Source: Treponema sp. UBA792
GTDB lineage: Bacteria; Spirochaetota; Spirochaetia; Treponematales; Treponemataceae
Reading direction: 5' to 3'
Assembly: GCA_002296965.1 (NCBI GenBank)
Contig: DBIW01000029.1
Location: forward strand, 62,294 to 108,921
DNA: 46,628 nt
Both the position numbers and the translations under genes were made by a program. Every line of letters starts with the position of its first letter. Within the stretch, counting starts at the first letter, position 1. Shown here in pieces: positions 7,580-15,809 of the stretch. The notes under the pieces are model-generated. The model was not told the DNA's origin. It saw nothing but the letters and a program-made list of their open reading frames with translations, and searched no databases.

Positions 7580-8818
7580 ATGACTTTATATGAGGACTTG
7601 AAGTGGCGCGGACTTATAAAGGACGTGGCCGGAGAAGAGGCTGAGCTTCAGAGAATTCTTGACGGAAAGCCTTTTACATTCTACTGGGGAACGGATCCCA
7701 CGGCAGACAGCCTTCATCTTGGACATTATTCATCACTCTGCACGGCAAAACGGCTTTCCCTCGCGGGACATCATCCGCTGCTTCTGTGCGGAGGCGCGAC
7801 AGGACGGATCGGAGACCCGCGTCCCACAGCAGAACGCGACATCATAAGCATAGACACGCTCAACAGCAACATCGCAGGAATAAAGAAGCAGATAGATTCG
7901 CTTTTCGGAGGAAAGGCGGAGCTTGTTGACAACTACGACTGGATGAAGGGCTATGAATTCCTTGATTTCCTGCGGGATGTCGGAAAATACATAAACGTGA
8001 ACTACATGCTCGACAAGGACATAATCCGGCGGAGACTTGACTCAGGAATAACGTTCGCGGAATTCTCGTATATGCTTCTTCAGGGCTACGATTTTCTTCA
8101 CCTCTATGAGACAAAAAACTGCATAATGCAGGTTGAGGGATCGGATCAGTGGGGAAACATAACAACGGGTATCGACCTGATAAGAAAAAAACTTGACAAG
8201 ACAGCATACTCGTTCACAATGCCGCTTATTCTTGATTCGACAGGAAAGAAATTCGGCAAGAGCGAGGGCAATGCCCTATGGCTTTCAAAAAACAAGACAT
8301 CTCCGTACGAAATCTACCAGTATCTGATAAACGCCGACGACACAAAGGTTCTTGAATATCTCAAGGTGTTCACGTTCCTGTCAAAGGAACAGATTGGGGC
8401 CGTATATGAGCAGCAGCTTTCCGCTCCGGAGACACGTGCCGCACAGAAGGCTCTTGCATACGAGGTTGTCAAGGACATACACGGAAAGGAAGAGGCGGAC
8501 AATGCCGTCACCGTTTCCGAGAAACTCTTCAGAGGCGACTTTTCCGGACTTTCCGCAAAGGACATAAAGACAGGCATGAAAAGCGTCCCGTCGTTCAGGC
8601 TGAGCGGAGACGAAACTCTAATCGATGTGCTCGTGAGCAATAAAATAGCCTCATCCAAAAGGGAGGCCAGGGAATTCATAAAGGCCAACGCAATCAGCAT
8701 AAACGGAGAGCCGGTGTCGGACGAGAATCTGCCGGTCACAAAGGACATGGCTGTGGGCGGAGAAATAATAGTCTTCCGCCGCGGAAAGAAAAAATATTTC
8801 ATCGCGGAATTCTGCTGA
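7580..8818 (+). CDS. tyrS: Tyrosine--tRNA ligase
   Basis: A 412-aa class I aminoacyl-tRNA synthetase that charges tRNA-Tyr with tyrosine using ATP. Visible parts in order: the Rossmann catalytic domain with GTDPTADSLHLGHY (HIGH motif as HLGH), QGYDF and EGSDQWGN in the tyrosine and ATP pocket, the KMSKS equivalent KFGKSEGN, an alpha-helical anticodon-binding domain, and a C-terminal S4-type RNA-binding domain (from about residue 345, ending VFRRGKKKYF). The start is ATG 7580, preceded by AGGGAG at 6 nt; the ATG at 7562 would place that ribosome site inside the gene. A strong intrinsic terminator follows 21 nt after the stop. Confidence 0.97.
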   Translation: MTLYEDLKWRGLIKDVAGEEAELQRILDGKPFTFYWGTDPTADSLHLGHYSSLCTAKRLSLAGHHPLLLCGGATGRIGDPRPTAERDIISIDTLNSNIAGIKKQIDSLFGGKAELVDNYDWMKGYEFLDFLRDVGKYINVNYMLDKDIIRRRLDSGITFAEFSYMLLQGYDFLHLYETKNCIMQVEGSDQWGNITTGIDLIRKKLDKTAYSFTMPLILDSTGKKFGKSEGNALWLSKNKTSPYEIYQYLINADDTKVLEYLKVFTFLSKEQIGAVYEQQLSAPETRAAQKALAYEVVKDIHGKEEADNAVTVSEKLFRGDFSGLSAKDIKTGMKSVPSFRLSGDETLIDVLVSNKIASSKREAREFIKANAISINGEPVSDENLPVTKDMAVGGEIIVFRRGKKKYFIAEFC

Positions 8819-8839
8819 CATAAATGTGACTCCATAAAA

Positions 8840-8871
8840 GGAACCGGAGCAAATTTCCGGTTCCTTTTTTT
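8840..8871 (+). terminator. Intrinsic terminator after tyrS
   Basis: A perfect 9-bp stem, GGAACCGGA with TCCGGTTCC, closes a 7-nt loop and is followed directly by seven T residues. It ends the infA-tyrS transcript. Confidence 0.9.
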
Positions 8872-8893
8872 GTTCCGCCTGATTGATACGTAT

Positions 8894-8923
8894 TTGACAA
8901 TAAATCCGTTTTGTTTCAATATT
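8894..8923 (+). promoter_or_regulatory. Promoter abutting the pyrophosphatase ATG (leaderless candidate)
   Basis: A perfect TTGACA (8894-8899) is followed after 18 bp by AATATT (8918-8923, four of six). Only six bases separate this -10 from the ATG at 8930, so the transcript would start at or next to the initiation codon. No Shine-Dalgarno sequence is present. Confidence 0.5.
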
Positions 8924-8929
8924 GTCCGC

Positions 8930-10582
8930 ATGGAAAAGTCAGTTTACATCATAGGACACAGGAATCCTGACACTGATTCCGTTGTGGCCGCAGTCGCCTA
9001 CGCCCGGCTGAAAAATCTTATGGGCATGAACAATTATATCGCGGCCCGCGCCGGCCATCTCTCTCCGCAGACAGATTACATCTTCAATAAATTCAACACA
9101 CCGCACCCCAAGTATCTTCCGGATCTCGTGCCGAAGGTCGAATACTATATGCCGCCGCTTACAGGGACAGTAAGGGAGAACATTTCGGTCTGGGACGCGA
9201 TCGGGCAGATGGAGGATTCCGGAAGCCGCGTCATGCCGGTTGTCGACGCGGACGGAAAATATGTGTCGCTGCTGCATTACAGCGCATTTGCGCAGAACGT
9301 TCTGACCGTACTGAATCCGGAACGCAAGACGGCGATAGCGACAAGCATTCCGCTCATTCTGAAGACGCTGAACGCGCAGCCCCTCATAGTCAACGGGGAC
9401 GGGGAAATTTTCAAGGCGTCGGTTCTTGTCGGCTCATCCGAACCCGACACATTCAGACAAAGACTTGCCGCACATGCCAGCGAGAATATCGTGGTGATTG
9501 CAAGCGACCGCGAGAACATACACGAAATCTGCATAGAGGCAAAAGTCAAGCTGCTGATAATAACATCCGGCTACGTCATGAGAAAGGAGCTGCGCGAGAA
9601 GGCCGAGAAAAACGGTGTCTCCGTGATAATCAGCCCGTACTCCACGTCCCCCACGTCAATGCTGATCGCGTACTCAACGCCTGTCTCCGTGATGGCGGAT
9701 TCGGACATAAAACCCGTTCACCCCATGGACACGGTATCTAAAATACAGCCGCTTCTGAAGGCGTCTCCGTGCCGCTGCCTGCCGGTTGTGGACAACGACA
9801 GCAGAATTCTCGGCCTGATCTCGGAGCATGACCTTATACATGACCCGAACGTGGAGGTGATTCTTGTTGACCACAACGAGATCACCCAGGCGGTGGAAGG
9901 CATCGAGCATTACAAAATCCAGGAGGTGATTGACCACCACAGAATCGGAACACTCTCCACAAAATATCCGATAACATTCATAAACAAGCCTGTCGGCTCA
10001 ACGGCAACGCTGATCGCGGGACTTTATATGGAGAACAGAATCTCAATTCCTAAGGACATCGCCGGTCTTCTTCTCTGCGGAATTCTATCGGACACGCTTA
10101 TTCTCCAGTCAACGACAACAACCGGAATCGACCGCGAGGTGGCGGAATACCTCTCCAACATAACCGACCTTGACATAAAGGAGCTGGGACGCGAAATCCT
10201 TGTGGCCGGAAGCAAAATCACCGGAAGAGCGGCCGGAGAGGTGATACGGCAGGACATGAAGGAATACACCGAGGACAAGAACGTGTATACCGTAAGCCAG
10301 ATTGAGGTGGGAAACACAGCCGAAATTCTTGACAGGAAGTCCGATTTTCTTGCGGAACTTGAAATAGAGAGACGGAGCCGGAAAGCGGTGTTCAGCGCGC
10401 TGCTTGTCACGGATATAACACAGCTGTCAAGCATTCTGCTCATCGTATGTGAGCCGAAATTCCTTCCATATATAACGTTTCCGAAACTTGAGGACAATGT
10501 ATACTATCTGAAGGATGTAGTGTCACGGAAGAAACAGCTGATTCCGATGCTGACAGAACAGATTCTGAACTATATGCAGTAA
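8930..10582 (+). CDS. ppaC: Manganese-dependent (family II) inorganic pyrophosphatase with CBS domains
   Basis: A 550-aa cytoplasmic enzyme that hydrolyses pyrophosphate to two phosphates, pulling biosynthetic reactions forward. The N-terminal DHH domain begins with GHRNPDTDS, supplying metal ligands. A regulatory insert with two CBS domains (about residues 65-125 and 250-300) and a DRTGG-like domain between them interrupts it. The DHH domain then resumes with LVDHNE and the DHH motif in IDHHRIG. The C-terminal DHHA2 domain ends with the substrate-binding SRKKQ. Known CBS-PPases of this layout are about 550 aa and respond to adenine nucleotides; such regulation here is inference from family knowledge. 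The start is ATG 8930, since an upstream start at 8870 would read through the predicted promoter. Terminators flank the gene, making it monocistronic. Confidence 0.92.
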   Translation: MEKSVYIIGHRNPDTDSVVAAVAYARLKNLMGMNNYIAARAGHLSPQTDYIFNKFNTPHPKYLPDLVPKVEYYMPPLTGTVRENISVWDAIGQMEDSGSRVMPVVDADGKYVSLLHYSAFAQNVLTVLNPERKTAIATSIPLILKTLNAQPLIVNGDGEIFKASVLVGSSEPDTFRQRLAAHASENIVVIASDRENIHEICIEAKVKLLIITSGYVMRKELREKAEKNGVSVIISPYSTSPTSMLIAYSTPVSVMADSDIKPVHPMDTVSKIQPLLKASPCRCLPVVDNDSRILGLISEHDLIHDPNVEVILVDHNEITQAVEGIEHYKIQEVIDHHRIGTLSTKYPITFINKPVGSTATLIAGLYMENRISIPKDIAGLLLCGILSDTLILQSTTTTGIDREVAEYLSNITDLDIKELGREILVAGSKITGRAAGEVIRQDMKEYTEDKNVYTVSQIEVGNTAEILDRKSDFLAELEIERRSRKAVFSALLVTDITQLSSILLIVCEPKFLPYITFPKLEDNVYYLKDVVSRKKQLIPMLTEQILNYMQ

Positions 10583-10586
10583 AAAG

Positions 10587-10624
10587 AAATGGAATTCCGG
10601 ACGGAAATCAGGAATTCCATTTTT
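10587..10624 (+). terminator. Intrinsic terminator after ppaC
   Basis: A perfect stem of 12 bp (10587-10598 with 10611-10622, AAATGGAATTCC and its complement) encloses a 12-nt loop and runs into a T stretch. Both arms contain the palindromic octamer GGAATTCC that is common throughout the window. The T stretch overlaps the -35 of the next promoter. Confidence 0.8.
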
Positions 10625-10651
10625 GACAAACTGGCAGCAATACATTATTAT
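10623..10651 (+). promoter_or_regulatory. Promoter of the PerR-type gene with a Per-box half-site
   Basis: TTGACA (10623-10628) and TATTAT (10646-10651, five of six) are 17 bp apart. ATTATAA at 10647-10653 equals one half of the Bacillus-type Per box; the other half is poorly matched. Autoregulation is possible but unproven. Confidence 0.6.
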
Positions 10652-10680
10652 AACGCATACAATTTTAAAAGGATGACAGA

Positions 10681-11166
10681 TTGAAAGAAAACTACCACCG
10701 CTGCCTTCTGAATGCCGGAATCAGGCCGTCCGTCCAGAGAATCGCCATATATGCCTTCATGAAGGAGACAAAATCACATCCGGATGTGGAAACCGTCTTC
10801 TCATCTCTGGCACCTTTATATCCCACGCTCAGCAAGACAACCGTTTACAACACGCTCAAGCTGTTTGAAGAGAAGAAACTTGTGCGCTCAATTTATATCG
10901 AGGATGACAAGCTCCGTTTTGACGCCGACATGACCGACCACATTCATTTCAAATGCTCATGCTGCGGCGGACTATACGACATATTCAACAGCAACTTTGT
11001 GAAAAACCTGAACAAAAGCTGCCGCACGGTAATTCCAAGAGGATTCATCCTTGAAGAGAACGAGCTTTGCCTCTGGGGACTATGCTGCGACTGCGCAAAG
11101 AAAAAGGACACAGCTGACAGCTCCGGCACAGGCGGAGGCGGCACGGATTCCGCCGGCACAAAATAA
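10681..11166 (+). CDS. perR: Fur-family transcriptional regulator, PerR type
   Basis: A 161-aa metal-dependent repressor. The winged-helix DNA-binding domain covers about residues 1-85 (TLSKTTVYNTLKLFEE is the recognition helix region), followed by the dimerization domain. Regulatory-site ligands resemble PerR: His in KSHPDVE, Asp in RFDADM, two His in DHIHFKC and Asp in GLYDIF, where Fur proteins normally have Glu. Structural zinc cysteines are the pairs in KCSCC and LCCDCAKK. In PerR proteins iron-catalysed oxidation of the histidines releases DNA, derepressing peroxide-defence genes. The start is TTG 10681, with AAGGA upstream. The last 20 residues are a Gly/Ser/Thr tail not seen in typical members. 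PerR rather than Fur or Zur is judged from the ligand set only. Confidence 0.85.
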   Translation: MKENYHRCLLNAGIRPSVQRIAIYAFMKETKSHPDVETVFSSLAPLYPTLSKTTVYNTLKLFEEKKLVRSIYIEDDKLRFDADMTDHIHFKCSCCGGLYDIFNSNFVKNLNKSCRTVIPRGFILEENELCLWGLCCDCAKKKDTADSSGTGGGGTDSAGTK

Positions 11167-11261
11167 AACTAAATTTCCATTCTGGAATTCCGATATTTTC
11201 CCTATAGAAACGTGTTTTCCGGCATTGCCACTTAAAGAAAGCACTCTGAGGGGAATTTTGA

Positions 11262-14018
11262 ATGAACAGAAGAAACATTTTCATACTGCTGGCGGCCGCG
11301 GCAGTTCTTTCCGGCTGCCAGTCAAAACCGGCGGCGGAACCGACACCCCATGAACTTATAAAAGAGGGACGGACAGAAGAGGCAAAGGACAAATACATCC
11401 TTGCCTACGACGTGAACGCGCTCGACGGGGACGGAAACACGGTTCTCCACCTCGCGGCGAAAATGAACGATGCGGATCTTGTCACATATTTCATCATAAA
11501 AGGCGCGGACACCGAGCTTAAGAACTATGCCGGAGACACGGCGCTTCATGTGGCGATAAACAACGACGCTTACGACGCGGCGAAACTGCTTTCAGCCGTC
11601 GGAGGAAACCTCTTCTCCAGAAACTCCGGCAACATAACAGCCCTTGATTTGGGACTTGCCCGGGATCCTGTCTATTACGATATTTTCATCACGACAAAAT
11701 CAGGAGAAATCCGTGACGTGGAGGGACGCTCAATCGTACATTATTTTGTGCAGACCGGAAACCTCACGGGAATCGAATACTGCATAAAAAAGGGAATCCC
11801 CATCTCCGTAAAGGACAATTACGGAAAAACGCCGCTGGATCTCGCTCTTGACGACATAGACAACGAAAAATCGGTCCAGATCGCGGCAGCATTGATTTCC
11901 GGAGGTGCGGATCCCGTCGAGACAAAGATCCAGTACTTTCAGGATGCGGTCGCCGCAAGAAACCTGAACTACAGGTTCGCCGACGGCCAGACTCCGCTTC
12001 ATCTCAGCATAATATACGGATACAATGCGGTAGCAAAATATCTGCTTGAGAACGGCGCGTCGACTGCGGCTCAGGACAGTTCCGGCTCCACACCCCTGCA
12101 TGAGGCAGTCAGATACGGCAGGACGGAGACAGCCAGACTGATTCTTTCTGCCGGAGCAGACGTGAACGCCCGCGACAACCTCGGAAAAACTCCGGTCATG
12201 CTGATCATGCCGGCGGACAAGGCGGATGAGCTGTACAAAATTCTGATTTCATACAAGGCCGACCTCAAGAGAAAGGATATGTACGGCGACACGGTGCTCC
12301 ACACGACGACAATGATGCGCACTTCGCCAGAACTGACGGAATTTCTGATTAAAAACGGAGCAGACGTGAACGCGCGCAACAAGGAGGGCGTGACTCCCGT
12401 CGAGATAGCGGTGCAGCAGGGCGACGCGGAGACGGTGCGGATTCTGACAAGAAACGGAGCGGACATAAACACAAAGGATACCCACGGAAATTCTCCGCTG
12501 CTTCTGGCTCTTGCCGGTGATTACGTGATTTTTGAGGCGACCGTAAATTCATCAAACATAACGGCGCAGGATTCGGAAGGAAACACGCCGCTCCATACAG
12601 CTCTTCTTACGGACGCGCCGCTGTCAAAAATCCAGTATATAATCAGTCTGACAGACGACGTGAACACGCGTAACCGCGACGGAAATTCCGCGCTTTTCAT
12701 AACAGTCCTGAAGAACAGGCAGAAAGTCGGAGAAATGCTTCTTGAAAAAAGCGCGGACATCTTCTCGACCAACATAAACAACAATTCGCCGCTGAGACTC
12801 GCGCTGAAATACGGCGGAACCATTCAGGACTGGCTGATAACATCAAAGACCATAAATGCGACGGACGGAAGCGGAAACACACCGCTCCACTACGCCGCCG
12901 AATGGCAGTATACCGACGCATTGAATTCCCTGCTAACAAAGGGAGCCGACATCAACGCCGTAAATGCGAACGGAGAGACACCTCTGTTCAGCGCGGCGAA
13001 AAGTGACAATCCGGAGATTGTGAGGATAATAGCCGGCAACGGGGCTGACATCAATGCGAGGGACAATCTCGGAAGCACGCCTCTTCATGTGGCGATAAGA
13101 TGGGACGCAAGAAAATCAGCAGAGGAGCTTATAAACTGCGGAGCCAACATCGACGCAAGGAACAGCGCCGGAAAATCCGCGCTGGCGGAAGCCGTCATCT
13201 CATCCAACATGGCGGGAGCTGAATTCCTGCTTATGCAAGGCGCGAACCCGAACAGTTCCGACAAGGACGGATATACGGTTCTTATGGATGCGATAAGTGG
13301 CGGAAGTCCGGAAATCATAAGGCTTCTGCTGAGCTACGGCGCGAATCCGCAGACACAGGAAATAAACGGAAGAAATTCCTACCATGAGGCCGCCCTTTCC
13401 GGCGACAGGAAAATCATATCGCTCATACGAGAGGCAGGAGGCAACCCGATGTCGCGCGACAAGCAGGGAAACACACCCTTCTCGCTTGTCCTCAAAAAGG
13501 ATTTTCAGACAATCAGAGAGGTTCTCGGAGACAACCTGACGGTCACCGACAGTGACGGCAACACTCCGATACACATCGCGGTAAGAGCTGGATGCCCAGA
13601 AACGCTGCTTGAGATGCTGGTTGACCGCGGCTACCCGTGCGACACGAGAAATTCTGATGGGTATACGCCTCTGTGCTATGCCGTCATGAACAGGGACAGC
13701 GTCTCCGCAAGGCTTCTCCTTGACAACAAGGCGGATCCGTTCCAGTTCATAGACAAGCGCGGCGGCAACAGCGTCACAATCGCGCTTGCAAACGGAGACA
13801 TGCAGATGATTTCCGAAATCGTGAAATTCGCAGGCTCATCCGCCGACATTCAGGGGAACACAATTCTTCATTACGCGGCGAAATCAGCTCCGGAAGAGAC
13901 CATAAAAACCCTGCTCGCCTACGGAACCGACAGGACAATAAAGAACATCTACGGAGACACCCCTTACGATGTCGCCGTGAGATGGAAACGCCCGGATGCG
14001 GCGAATCTGCTGAAATAA
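11262..14018 (+). CDS. Ankyrin-repeat lipoprotein (about 26 repeats)
   Basis: A 918-aa exported lipoprotein. The N-terminus has a signal peptide and lipobox LSGC (lipidated Cys about residue 19). After a short linker the whole protein consists of about 26 consecutive ankyrin repeats of 30-34 aa, each starting with a version of DGNTPLHxA and ending in GADINARD. Several repeats are shortened or degenerate, for example those around residues 115-150 and 400-430. No enzymatic domain is visible. Such solenoids bind other proteins; lipidation would tether it to the periplasmic or outer membrane face. The start is ATG 11262, with AGGGG 8 nt upstream. It follows the PerR gene by 95 nt without a clear terminator and is convergent with murD, only 12 bp separating the stops. 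Confidence 0.92.
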   Translation: MNRRNIFILLAAAAVLSGCQSKPAAEPTPHELIKEGRTEEAKDKYILAYDVNALDGDGNTVLHLAAKMNDADLVTYFIIKGADTELKNYAGDTALHVAINNDAYDAAKLLSAVGGNLFSRNSGNITALDLGLARDPVYYDIFITTKSGEIRDVEGRSIVHYFVQTGNLTGIEYCIKKGIPISVKDNYGKTPLDLALDDIDNEKSVQIAAALISGGADPVETKIQYFQDAVAARNLNYRFADGQTPLHLSIIYGYNAVAKYLLENGASTAAQDSSGSTPLHEAVRYGRTETARLILSAGADVNARDNLGKTPVMLIMPADKADELYKILISYKADLKRKDMYGDTVLHTTTMMRTSPELTEFLIKNGADVNARNKEGVTPVEIAVQQGDAETVRILTRNGADINTKDTHGNSPLLLALAGDYVIFEATVNSSNITAQDSEGNTPLHTALLTDAPLSKIQYIISLTDDVNTRNRDGNSALFITVLKNRQKVGEMLLEKSADIFSTNINNNSPLRLALKYGGTIQDWLITSKTINATDGSGNTPLHYAAEWQYTDALNSLLTKGADINAVNANGETPLFSAAKSDNPEIVRIIAGNGADINARDNLGSTPLHVAIRWDARKSAEELINCGANIDARNSAGKSALAEAVISSNMAGAEFLLMQGANPNSSDKDGYTVLMDAISGGSPEIIRLLLSYGANPQTQEINGRNSYHEAALSGDRKIISLIREAGGNPMSRDKQGNTPFSLVLKKDFQTIREVLGDNLTVTDSDGNTPIHIAVRAGCPETLLEMLVDRGYPCDTRNSDGYTPLCYAVMNRDSVSARLLLDNKADPFQFIDKRGGNSVTIALANGDMQMISEIVKFAGSSADIQGNTILHYAAKSAPEETIKTLLAYGTDRTIKNIYGDTPYDVAVRWKRPDAANLLK

Positions 14019-14030
14019 ACGGATTCCGCG

Positions 14031-15584
14031 TCAGCAGAAAGTACGTCTGACGGCATCCATGAATTTCTCGCCGCGGTCAAATTCATTCGTGAACATACCG
14101 AATGAAGTGGCGCCCGGTGAGAACACGACTATCTCCGGCTGGAGACTGCCGCTCCGGCTGGATTTTTCTTTGTCCGCGAAATTCTTCTCCGCCGAAAAAT
14201 CATATTTCATCGCCGCCATAAGCTCATCAAGCGAGGCGAAAGGCCCCTCAAAATGTATTCCCCTTTCCAGAAGGACAGGAACAATTTTGTCCGTAGCCGT
14301 TCCCGCAAGAAGATAAATCCCAAGAACCGCATCCGTTCCTCCGGAAAGCGCGTCCGTCAGAGGCGAAAGGTCAAGTCCCTTGTCCGTGCCTCCTGTCACA
14401 AGAAAGACAGGACGCCCGAATGAAGCCACCGCAGCAGCAGCCGATTCAGGAACAGTCGCGGCGGAATCATTGAAAAAACGGTATTCCCGGCCGGCAATCA
14501 CAGTGCTGTAAAAAAACTGGAGCCTGTGCGGAATTCCCTTCCATTCCGCGCAGATTCCGGCAGTCCGTTCAGCGGAAACACCCATCAGGTACATTATAAG
14601 CGCGGCGTTCAGCACATTTGTCCTCATGTGCTCCCCCGGAACGGCAAGTCTATCCAGAATCACTTCAGGAGCCTCCATCCCCGGAAGAAGAGCTTTTCCC
14701 CGGAACGTTCCGTCTCCACCTGTCTCCTGCCATACGCCGAATTCACCATGCTTGAGTCCGGCTTTTCCATACCGCAGAACCCTCGCACGGCTTTCCGAGG
14801 CGAAAAAATCTCCCCAGGCGCCGCCGCAGGATGGTCCTGTTCCAGGCTCATCGCCGTCCGAATCAAAAATGGAATATGAGTCCGAATCCTGATCCGCATA
14901 GATCAGACGTTTGTCCGCCACATAAGGCTCCATGCCGCCGTACCAGTTCTGATGGTCCGGAACTATCTTCGTAATCAGTGAAATTTTCGGGCGGAGGACA
15001 TTTCTGCCGCGGAGATCGGCAAGCTGCCAGCTTGAAAGCTCCAGAACGACAGGCGTTCCAGAATTCACCTTGTCAAAAAAAGTGAGCGGACTTACGGTGA
15101 TGTTTCCGCCAAGATAACAGCTGAATCCGGCCTGAACGAGACCGAAATACGCGGCGCTTACGGTGGAGGACTTTCCCTTGCTTCCGGTAACGGCAATCAC
15201 AGGAGCGTCTGAAAAACGGAGAAAAATGCTTATGTCTGTCTCCACCGCCTTTGATGCGGCCAAAAAACGGTTTCCATCATATTTCACACCTGGATTCTTG
15301 ATTACACAGTCCGCAGTCTCAAAATCGCGCAGTTCATGACCGCCCAGATGATAGACAAGCCTTGATCTGTCAAGTGACCGGTCGGCCTCAATTGATTTTA
15401 TTGTCGGAAGAAGCTGCTCTTCTGTCTTCATGTCAGTCACGGTGACAAACGCCCCATGCGACAGAAAGAATCTGACGGCCGCCTCCCCGCCTCCGTTCAG
15501 TCCGAGTCCCATCACCGTCACATGGCGGTTCCTTATGTCTCCGACAGAAGAGAAAACGCATTTCTCAGAATAAAAATGAGCCAT
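14031..15584 (-). CDS. murD: UDP-N-acetylmuramoylalanine--D-glutamate ligase
   Basis: About 517 aa, longer than the usual 440-450. This Mur ligase adds D-glutamate to UDP-MurNAc-L-Ala in the cytoplasm during peptidoglycan precursor synthesis. The N-terminal Rossmann domain starts with VTVMGLGLNGGGEAA. The central ATPase domain has the P-loop VTGSKGKSST, with ELSSWQL after it and HQNWYGG for the MurD-type His/Asn. The C-terminal domain has FNDSAATVPES and FSPGATSFGMF near the end. Extra length lies in an insert around residues 225-290 (charged, DSDSYSIFDSDGDEPG) and near the C-terminus. The start is ATG 15584, with GGAGG 5 nt upstream; a longer frame to 15677 would overlap tRNA-Leu and is rejected. 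It lies directly downstream of the tRNA terminator. Confidence 0.93.
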   Translation of the reverse strand: MAHFYSEKCVFSSVGDIRNRHVTVMGLGLNGGGEAAVRFFLSHGAFVTVTDMKTEEQLLPTIKSIEADRSLDRSRLVYHLGGHELRDFETADCVIKNPGVKYDGNRFLAASKAVETDISIFLRFSDAPVIAVTGSKGKSSTVSAAYFGLVQAGFSCYLGGNITVSPLTFFDKVNSGTPVVLELSSWQLADLRGRNVLRPKISLITKIVPDHQNWYGGMEPYVADKRLIYADQDSDSYSIFDSDGDEPGTGPSCGGAWGDFFASESRARVLRYGKAGLKHGEFGVWQETGGDGTFRGKALLPGMEAPEVILDRLAVPGEHMRTNVLNAALIMYLMGVSAERTAGICAEWKGIPHRLQFFYSTVIAGREYRFFNDSAATVPESAAAAVASFGRPVFLVTGGTDKGLDLSPLTDALSGGTDAVLGIYLLAGTATDKIVPVLLERGIHFEGPFASLDELMAAMKYDFSAEKNFADKEKSSRSGSLQPEIVVFSPGATSFGMFTNEFDRGEKFMDAVRRTFC

Positions 15585-15600
15585 GACAACCTCCGCAAAC

Positions 15601-15628
15601 AAAAAAGGCTGTTCAAAAACGAACAGCC
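15601..15628 (-). terminator. Intrinsic terminator between tRNA-Leu and murD
   Basis: On the minus strand a perfect 8-bp stem, GGCTGTTC with GAACAGCC, has a 6-nt loop and is followed by six T residues. It ends 17 nt before the murD start codon, so the murD ribosome site begins just beyond the T tract. Confidence 0.9.
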
Positions 15629-15634
15629 ATATCA

Positions 15635-15720
15635 TGCCAGGAACCGGGGTCGAACCGGCACGCCGATTGCTCAGCACGGGATTTTAAGTCCCGGGTGTCT
15701 ACCAATTCCACCATCCTGGC
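15635..15720 (-). tRNA. tRNA-Leu (anticodon UAA)
   Basis: An 86-nt class II tRNA. The acceptor stem GCCAGGA pairs with TCCTGGC, with discriminator A. The D arm contains GGAATTGGTAGAC. The anticodon stem CGGGA/TCCCG holds loop CTTAAAA with anticodon TAA, reading UUA and UUG leucine codons. A long variable arm (GCTGAGCAATCGGCGT region) and T arm with GGTTCGA follow. The 3' CCA is not encoded. It is followed by an intrinsic terminator. Confidence 0.97.
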
Positions 15721-15732
15721 AATTGAAGTGAT

Positions 15733-15760
15733 TCTATACAAAAAGCGTGTTTTTTACAAG
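15733..15760 (-). promoter_or_regulatory. Possible promoter for tRNA-Leu
   Basis: On the minus strand CTTGTA (15760-15755) and TATAGA (15738-15733) are 16 bp apart, and the -10 ends 12 nt before the tRNA 5' end. Matches are moderate, so this is tentative. Confidence 0.4.
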
Positions 15761-15774
15761 TATCGCAGCATGTA

Positions 15775-15803
15775 TTGTAACCGGGGGTATTACATGATAT
15801 ATT
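15775..15803 (+). promoter_or_regulatory. Promoter abutting the membrane-protein ATG (leaderless candidate)
   Basis: TTGTAA (15775-15780) is followed after exactly 17 bp by TATATT (15798-15803, five of six). Six bases later comes the ATG at 15810. The AGG just before the ATG is too close to act as a normal ribosome site. Confidence 0.5.
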
Positions 15804-15809
15804 ATCAGG

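Noticed and set aside
15585..15677. Upstream extension of murD to 15677
   Set aside because: It would translate through a terminator and the tRNA-Leu gene; GGAGG sits properly before ATG 15584.
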